From contig JAJSAA010000025.1 of assembly GCA_024274995.1 (NCBI GenBank), positions 1 to 9,481 on the forward strand: a DNA stretch of 9,481 nt. Direction: 5' to 3'. Shown piece by piece: positions 7,001-9,481 of this stretch (positions are counted from its first letter, which is position 1; each line of letters begins with the position of its first letter). The position numbers and the translations under genes are program-made. The DNA is from Deltaproteobacteria bacterium. Its GTDB lineage: Bacteria; Desulfobacterota; Desulfobulbia; Desulfobulbales; VMSU01. The notes beneath the pieces are model-generated. The model worked only from the letters and a program-made list of their open reading frames with translations. It searched no databases and had not been told where the DNA came from.

Positions 7001-7601
7001 GAATACCTTGAGCGTTATCAGCCGGGGCGTCAACCGTAATGGATGCGGCAGCAGTACCTGTGGCGCTGCCATTGTCGGTAACCTCCAAGCTAACTGTGTA
7101 GGTACCGGCCCCCACGAAGGTATGATTGACCGTACTGCCAGCACCGGTATCGCCATCCCCGAAATCCCATTGATAGCTGTCAATAGTGCCATCTATATCA
7201 TGTGAGGCGCCGGCATCAAAGGAGACCGCCAGAGGGGCGGTGCCGCTGACGACATCGGCTTTAATCTCAGCCTGCGGAATATAATTACCATAGGTATCTT
7301 TTGGGGGGGGGATGAGGGTATATGGGGCTGATTGCGGACTCTCAACGCCATCCGCGTCCACGGCGCTCAGATTAAAGATCATGGGCGTTTCTTCAAGGAA
7401 GATATCACAATCCATGGACATAAGAGCGGGGTTCTGGCTAGTACAAACCAAGGCCCCGTTCTCGTATAAATTATATGATACCGCCGAACCGCTGTAAGCC
7501 CACTCAACATGGATTGTATGGGCCCCAGCCGGAAGCACCGCTATGCCCAAAAAACATATCAAGGCGGTTAACCAGGCAGTATAGACTTTTCTTGTATTCA
7601 T
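4086..7601 (-). CDS. Secreted modular PKD/cadherin-like/FN3-like surface protein
   Basis: This 1171-residue protein has a Sec signal peptide (basic N-end, hydrophobic 8-23, likely cleavage after AGA27). Order of domains: FN3-like A 30-97; PKD1 109-192; PKD2 209-292; FN3-like B 306-380; PKD3 388-462; three cadherin-like (tandem-95/Big_9-like) domains 467-739; FN3-like C 743-813; three more cadherin-like domains 820-1093; FN3-like D 1097-1168. The PKDs carry WDFGDG or WNFGDG. The cadherin-like units carry NDxDxDGDxL motifs, which suggest calcium binding. Modules A-D share a LYxxG core and a TAVDxxGxES end. No LPXTG, PEP-CTERM, transmembrane or autotransporter C-terminus is seen, so anchoring is unknown; the role is likely adhesion, matrix or binding to carbohydrate. 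GAGG precedes the ATG by 7 bases, supporting this start. It carries a C9 tract near codons 97-100. Confidence 0.9.
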   Translation of the reverse strand: MNTRKVYTAWLTALICFLGIAVLPAGAHTIHVEWAYSGSAVSYNLYENGALVCTSQNPALMSMDCDIFLEETPMIFNLSAVDADGVESPQSAPYTLIPPPKDTYGNYIPQAEIKADVVSGTAPLAVSFDAGASHDIDGTIDSYQWDFGDGDTGAGSTVNHTFVGAGTYTVSLEVTDNGSATGTAAASITVDAPADNAQGIQTTSSNILPQAVITAAPTPADHTNIAFDAYSSTDADGSIISYKWNFGDGDTATGDYAEHKYLNPGDYNVVLTVVDDTNASSQDSMTISVVDLSAANTPPAAIISAALEQHLVHFDWDYVSTQNLAGFHLYEDGIIICDITDPAARQADCPAYIDSGEVQFWVSAYDQAGVESDSQFLIFDSTGVFDKPVTGDAPLPVHFSAGTSFDVEGGITAYNWDFGDGTVGQGLSVNHDFTIPGTYTVTLRVTDEAGAVSQTTMDILVTGTVNQLPVVHGADFTVDQDKSITGTLSGSDPEGQPLTFIVAANGSKGTATITNPATGVFTYVPKAGVYGHDAFIFKANDGVNDSSAATVSINIKQKINQPPMARGQSITLAEDGKFSGNLLGSDPDGDALTYTLTAGGTLGTTVVSRTGAFIYTPNKNAFGTDSFKFKINDGALDSAVAIVTVNITPVNDAPLAQDDKAQTEADQPVSIEVLANDTDVDGDSLSISKVGNGAHGTATISGGRILYTPNHDFIGADSLTYMVTDGRLSASGTVNITVTPPQDLITVSWEYDSKVPASGFRLYYNGGQVAATSDPAARKLTCKIPQSDGVKTFALTAVDGAGRESLISNTISYDPAKMNHAPAAQDITLQTSEDTILTGTLSGTDQDGDKLTYSLRNNGSHGKAVINDSSTGAFSYTPQANFNGTDSFTFIVNDGKKDSTPATVSIAVNPVNDAPVAQADFLTIPEDTKVDIDVLANDTDVDGDTLTVTALGRPTVGKVALKANRAVYTPKADYNGKDSFTYTISDGNGGTASSTVNIVLTPVNDTPVAVDDQAAVEGAAPIKISLLSNDSDVDGDTLRVVSVTQPLSGQVTLSGGQAVYTANKGFVGTDSFVYTISDGLGGTAKAGVTVVVTAPRQTISCSWNYKADTSNLAGFRLYRNGVMIGEIMSKNARTLTCKAPIITGTISYAMTAVDTSGVESALSNTINYKAP
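7303..7311 (-). repeat. Homopolymeric C9 tract inside the giant gene
   Basis: Nine consecutive C on the coding strand (G9 on plus), followed by AAAA, encode part of IPPPK at residues 97-101, in the linker after the first FN3-like module. Tracts of this length slip during replication in several bacteria. A gain or loss of one C would shift the frame and truncate the protein soon after its first module. Confidence 0.9.
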
Positions 7602-7628
7602 GATATTTCCTCAAGGACATTCCCCTTT

Positions 7629-7662
7629 AACCACAAAGTGTCGCAAGCAGGCAACGCTGGTT
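7629..7662 (-). promoter_or_regulatory. Two-tier stem-loop in the leader of the giant gene
   Basis: On the minus strand AACCA pairs with TGGTT (5 bp outer), and GTTGC pairs with GCGAC (5 bp inner, one G-U) around a 6-base loop. It lies about 17 bases upstream of the GAGG ribosome-binding site. It matches no riboswitch class I know and could be a translational control element or incidental structure. Confidence 0.25.
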
Positions 7663-7680
7663 AGACAAGGAATCCTTTAT

Positions 7681-7709
7681 ATTGTAGCATAAAAACATGG
7701 CTGCTTCAC
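7681..7709 (-). promoter_or_regulatory. Candidate extended -10 sigma-70 promoter of the giant gene
   Basis: On the minus strand TACAAT (5 of 6) is preceded by TGC, forming an extended -10, with a weak -35 (GTGAAG, 3 of 6) 17 bases upstream. Transcription would start near 7674, giving a leader of about 70 nt that contains the two-tier stem-loop. Confidence 0.35.
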
Positions 7710-7787
7710 TTTTTCATTTCAAAATACCGGGAGATTATACCCATTATCTTTGCGGCATAATGATGTTGTTTTCCCTCTTAGGGGTTA

Positions 7788-7803
7788 AGCAAAGTTTATG
7801 CCA
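7788..7803 (-). promoter_or_regulatory. Sigma-54-type (-24/-12) promoter of the giant gene
   Basis: Minus-strand TGGCATAAACTTTGCT matches the TGGCAC-N5-TTGCW consensus with the exact GG-to-GC spacing. Only the sixth base of the -24 block departs from that core. It points at the giant surface-protein gene; the start would be near 7778, leaving a leader of about 175 nt. Sigma-54 promoters need an enhancer-binding activator, and the AT-rich repeats at 7855-7965 lie where such sites or a DNA-bending site would be expected. Confidence 0.55.
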
Positions 7804-7854
7804 CGCCCTCTAATATTCATGACGATTCAGGACAGCATCTGCTTTCGTGTTGAA

Positions 7855-7965
7855 ATAATTGGTAAAAATTAAAAAAATTAGATCACCGACTCTCTTGATA
7901 AAAATTGCGGCAAATAATTAAAAAAATTATGGTCTAAGCTGATAAAAATTAAAAAATTATAATGT
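7855..7965. repeat. AT-rich imperfect direct repeats
   Basis: The 11-mer TGATAAAAATT occurs at 7896-7906 and 7940-7950, and a related GGTAAAAATT is at 7861-7870. A-tracts and ATTAAAAAAATTA-like strings lie between them. Such DNA is typically curved and often binds IHF or H-NS-like proteins. It sits 50-160 bp upstream of the sigma-54-type promoter. Confidence 0.5.
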
Positions 7966-7982
7966 CTGCGGCTGGTAAATAT

Positions 7983-8030
7983 TTTTCCGGCTTAAGTTTT
8001 CCGGCAAAAAGGAAAAATCAAGCCGGAAAA
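7983..8030. repeat. Nested inverted repeat (long hairpin)
   Basis: A perfect 11-bp outer stem (TTTTCCGGCTT at 7983-7993 with AAGCCGGAAAA at 8020-8030) encloses a perfect 6-bp inner stem (7997-8002 with 8011-8016). A 3x3 internal loop separates them, and the apical loop is 8 bases. The left arm is also partly repeated directly (TTTTCCGGC at 7983 and 7997). No T-run follows on either strand, so it is not a standard terminator. Confidence 0.75.
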
Positions 8031-8327
8031 CCGGAACAATTGCCTTTTGACAAGAAAATCAACATATTAGACATAAACAATAGATTACGGGAGAAGAGAT
8101 TAACCTTGAAGAATGGCGAGAATAGCAAAGGGGGAAGATTATATAAAATGAAATTATATCAACAAGTTCCGAGGCAGTCATATCGGAAAAAAGCACAACG
8201 ACGCCAAACAGCTAAACAACGGGAAGGTATAAAGAGTCCAGGGTTGAACGATTTTGCGTCTGTGGGGCCGATACGGAGGCCATCCGAATTTGGAGTGCTG
8301 TGGTAAAATAGATTTTTCAGGCCGTCG

Positions 8328-8885
8328 TCACGATATATAATTATGCTTTGCCCACAGCCCCCGCCCCACCGCCTGTTTGCTTGAGTTGTCGGAAAAAGAG
8401 AGACCAGCGAGGAAGAAGCCGGTGTTTTCGGCATCCGGGGCGGACCAGCGCACTACCCCCCGGCCATCCAGCCTTGAATCAAATAATTCTTTGTTGTCCA
8501 GGACAAACATCAACTCAGTGTCGGGCGCAATACGCCGAGTACTTTTGAACATCAAACCGCCCATACCAATATCCATGGTGCTGACCGGGATATCCAGCAC
8601 CTTGCCTGCCGGGCTGGCGGAGCAATCGCGTAAGGTTAAATTAAAATGTTCCGAGATTCGCCGATAACGCCGCCGGTTTATCTTCTCAACCTCTATCAGC
8701 GGGGCGCTGTTGGATATTTTTTCACAACCGCTTATGTATTGATGGCATTGATGAAAGGAACCGCTCTGACAAAACATTTTTATCTGTTCCGGCAGAGGAA
8801 GATACAGGCCTACGGTTATCATCAGGCAATCTGAGTTATTGGAGAAGTATGGGCACGAAGATGTTTTTTTATCAGGCATTTTCAT
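8328..8885 (-). CDS. PilZ-domain protein with N-terminal cysteine cluster
   Basis: This 185-residue protein has a C-terminal PilZ domain. Its c-di-GMP motifs are the arginine-rich RRRYRR at residues 71-76 (RxxxR type) and DIGMGG at 105-110, where the usual DxSxxG has Gly for Ser; binding is likely but slightly atypical. Residues 11-54 carry Cys11, 20, 39, 47 and 54 in a CPYF...C...C...C...C arrangement that may bind a metal. The two parts suggest a c-di-GMP effector with a redox- or metal-responsive sensor half. No membrane segment is seen. The ATG at 8885 has a weak TGGA 7 bases upstream; another ATG at 8879 would also fit. It is 66 bp downstream of the broken rhodanese gene on the same strand and divides the giant gene region from the mobile-element edge. 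Confidence 0.87.
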   Translation of the reverse strand: MKMPDKKTSSCPYFSNNSDCLMITVGLYLPLPEQIKMFCQSGSFHQCHQYISGCEKISNSAPLIEVEKINRRRYRRISEHFNLTLRDCSASPAGKVLDIPVSTMDIGMGGLMFKSTRRIAPDTELMFVLDNKELFDSRLDGRGVVRWSAPDAENTGFFLAGLSFSDNSSKQAVGRGLWAKHNYIS

Positions 8886-8937
8886 TTGATATCCAGTTTG
8901 TTGTAATCACTAATTTACAAAAATCACACATCACAAG

Positions 8938-8969
8938 ATTCTTTGCAAGGATTATTCTTTGCAAGGATT
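8938..8969. repeat. Perfect 2x16-bp tandem duplication
   Basis: ATTCTTTGCAAGGATT occurs twice head to tail (8938-8953 and 8954-8969) with no mismatch. It spans the 3' end of the rhodanese pseudogene and creates its present stop (LNPCKE). Without the duplication the frame would read on four more residues, SCDV, to a TGA. Confidence 0.9.
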
Positions 8970-9264
8970 AAGCCAAACTGCCCGTCTGCCCTTCCAGGCC
9001 TTTATGCCGCCGCTCATGTTGAAAACAGCTGAAAACCTCTGACCGGAGAGAAATTGAGCCGCGGCCCGGTTGCGGCCGCCGATGGCGCAATAGACAAAGG
9101 TGGGCTTGGAATAATCCAGCTCCGGCAAGGTGCCCGACGCTGTATTCTCCGGGCTGACGGACATCTAAGAGCTGGTAAGTGCCGCTGGTATTATTTTTTA
9201 TATGTTCCCTGACCTTGCCGGCAGTTACGCTCTCCACCGGGATAAAAAGATTTTTCCAGTTCAT
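8952..9264 (-). pseudogene. Frameshifted, internally deleted rhodanese-like gene
   Basis: The first part, from ATG 9264 (a TATGGA stretch lies just upstream), encodes a rhodanese N-half with LLDVRQPGEYSVGHLAGA at residues 32-49. The second part is in another frame and encodes the C-half: LPELDYSKPTFVYC, with the active-site loop CAIGGRNR, then MSGGIKAWKG. Both halves are convincing, but the residues normally between them (about ten) are missing and the frame changes around 9118-9129, so no intact sulfurtransferase can be made by simple frame restoration. A frame can also be drawn from 9321, but 9264 fits the family start better. Single-domain rhodaneses move sulfane sulfur; this copy appears dead unless a sequencing error is involved. 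It lies between the mobile-element remnant and the PilZ gene on the same strand. Confidence 0.8.
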
Positions 9265-9331
9265 TTTTCCATAATAGTGCTTGTTTGTAGTTATTGCGCC
9301 AAGACCACCAGGATTTGCCATTGTACTGTTA

Positions 9332-9359
9332 ATTTTACACCTTTGGTTACAATAAACAA
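9332..9359 (-). promoter_or_regulatory. Candidate promoter of the rhodanese pseudogene
   Basis: On the minus strand TTGTTT (3 of 6) and TAAAAT (5 of 6) are spaced by 16 bases. Transcription would start near 9325, about 60 nt before the ATG at 9264. The -35 overlaps the tail of the hairpin at the mobile-element edge. Confidence 0.3.
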
Positions 9360-9380
9360 CCCCGCCGCAAGCAGCGAGGT
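9351..9380 (-). terminator. Hairpin after the transposase tail (terminator or element end)
   Basis: On the minus strand 9380-9372 pairs with 9367-9359 in a 9-bp GC-rich stem (two G-U pairs) with a CTTG loop, followed by the T-rich TGTTTATTG. It begins 8 bases after the stop of the transposase-like fragment. It could be an intrinsic terminator, the subterminal hairpin that IS200/IS605 or RAYT transposases recognise, or both. Confidence 0.55.
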
Positions 9381-9387
9381 ATTGGAG

Positions 9388-9481
9388 TTAGAACAAAGTG
9401 AGTTGCTTGTGGTTTATTTTCTTCTTGTGCAACTGTTTATAGTTACCTTTTTTGCCTTGATTTTTTATGTACTGACGGATT
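9388..9481 (-). CDS. C-terminal fragment of an IS200/RAYT-like Y1 transposase (partial)
   Basis: Only the last 30 residues are in the window; the gene enters from the right edge. The peptide begins IRQYIKNQGKK and ends KQLTLF. An I-x-x-Y-I-x-N-Q helix near the C-terminus and a QLSLF/QLTLF-type ending are, from memory, typical of IS200/IS605 TnpA and REP-associated tyrosine transposases. A GC-rich hairpin directly after the stop supports this, because such elements carry hairpins at their ends. The assignment rests on a very short peptide, so another gene family is possible. Confidence 0.5.
   Translation of the reverse strand, partial: IRQYIKNQGKKGNYKQLHKKKINHKQLTLF

Larger units (their letters stand above)
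7602..8327. other. 726-nt region without a convincing gene
   Basis: Between the giant gene and the PilZ gene there is no protein I can recognise. It contains the leader and promoter candidates of the giant gene (7602-7803), an AT-rich repeat stretch (about 7855-7965) and a nested hairpin (7983-8030). An open plus-strand frame at 7962-8306 (114 residues, very rich in Lys, Arg and Gln) lies over the hairpin, has no visible Shine-Dalgarno and resembles no family, so I do not annotate it as a gene. The region could hold regulatory DNA, a small RNA or a decayed gene. Confidence 0.6.

Noticed and set aside
4086..7601. RTX toxin or type I secreted adhesin
   Set aside because: No GGxGxDxxx nonapeptide repeats and no C-terminal type I signal are seen; there is a Sec signal peptide instead.
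7602..7803. Possible c-di-GMP-I riboswitch in the leader of the giant gene
   Set aside because: I looked for the conserved GGGCAAACC, GACGCAAAGCC and GGTAGC blocks on the minus strand and did not find them; only an unrelated stem-loop is present.
7855..7965. CRISPR array
   Set aside because: The repeats are short, AT-rich and imperfect, with uneven spacing and no conserved repeat length.
8113..8151. Short frame beginning MARIAK, like some REP-type transposase starts
   Set aside because: It ends after 12 residues and the sequence beyond does not continue the family in any frame.
8190..8250. Weak resemblance (GACGCCAAAC ... GGGAAGGTA) to a c-di-GMP-I aptamer on the plus strand
   Set aside because: Key bases are wrong, the expected pairings cannot be drawn, and no plus-strand gene follows.
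7962..8306. Plus-strand 114-residue open frame in the gene-free region
   Set aside because: No visible Shine-Dalgarno, low-complexity basic composition, the start lies over the AT-rich repeats and the body over the nested hairpin, and no family is recognisable. It may be chance.

Overview
The window looks like a piece of a Gram-negative, probably anaerobic or sulfur-cycling bacterial chromosome, most plausibly Desulfobacterota (the old Deltaproteobacteria). The pointers are a NIL-domain 2x[4Fe-4S] ferredoxin, a PilZ protein with an N-terminal cysteine cluster, a giant secreted PKD/cadherin-like protein behind a sigma-54-type promoter, and moderate GC. This assignment is inference from gene content; no rRNA, tRNA or CRISPR was seen.

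Left part, 1-3510: a plus-strand three-gene run encodes a COG2187-type phosphotransferase-like kinase, an overlapping P-loop kinase (two halves that are one fused polypeptide in many bacteria), and a NIL-domain ferredoxin. The ferredoxin stop overlaps the stop of a minus-strand SAM methyltransferase. The methyltransferase start codon sits 2 bp from the start codon of a divergent M23-type metallopeptidase.

Middle, 3511-7601: minus-strand transcription takes over. A CspA-family cold-shock gene has a good intrinsic terminator about 150 nt downstream. Upstream of it lies a 1171-residue exported protein built from four copies of a fibronectin-III-like module alternating with three PKD and six cadherin-like domains. 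Its gene carries a C9 tract early in the reading frame, has a strong sigma-54-like promoter about 190 nt upstream, and may have a second, sigma-70-like promoter nearer.

Right part, 7602-9481: about 0.7 kb holds no convincing gene but has AT-rich repeats and a long nested hairpin. It is followed by a minus-strand PilZ (c-di-GMP receptor type) gene, a rhodanese gene broken by an apparent deletion between short repeats, a perfect 2x16-bp tandem duplication at that pseudogene's 3' end, and the C-terminal tail of an IS200/RAYT-like Y1 transposase with a hairpin just after its stop.

Taken together, the right two thirds suggests a surface or matrix protein whose expression could be tuned by sigma-54 control and possibly by tract slippage, next to a c-di-GMP effector. 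The right edge has been scarred by a mobile element and small rearrangements. The left third is housekeeping-like, and its substrates are unknown.
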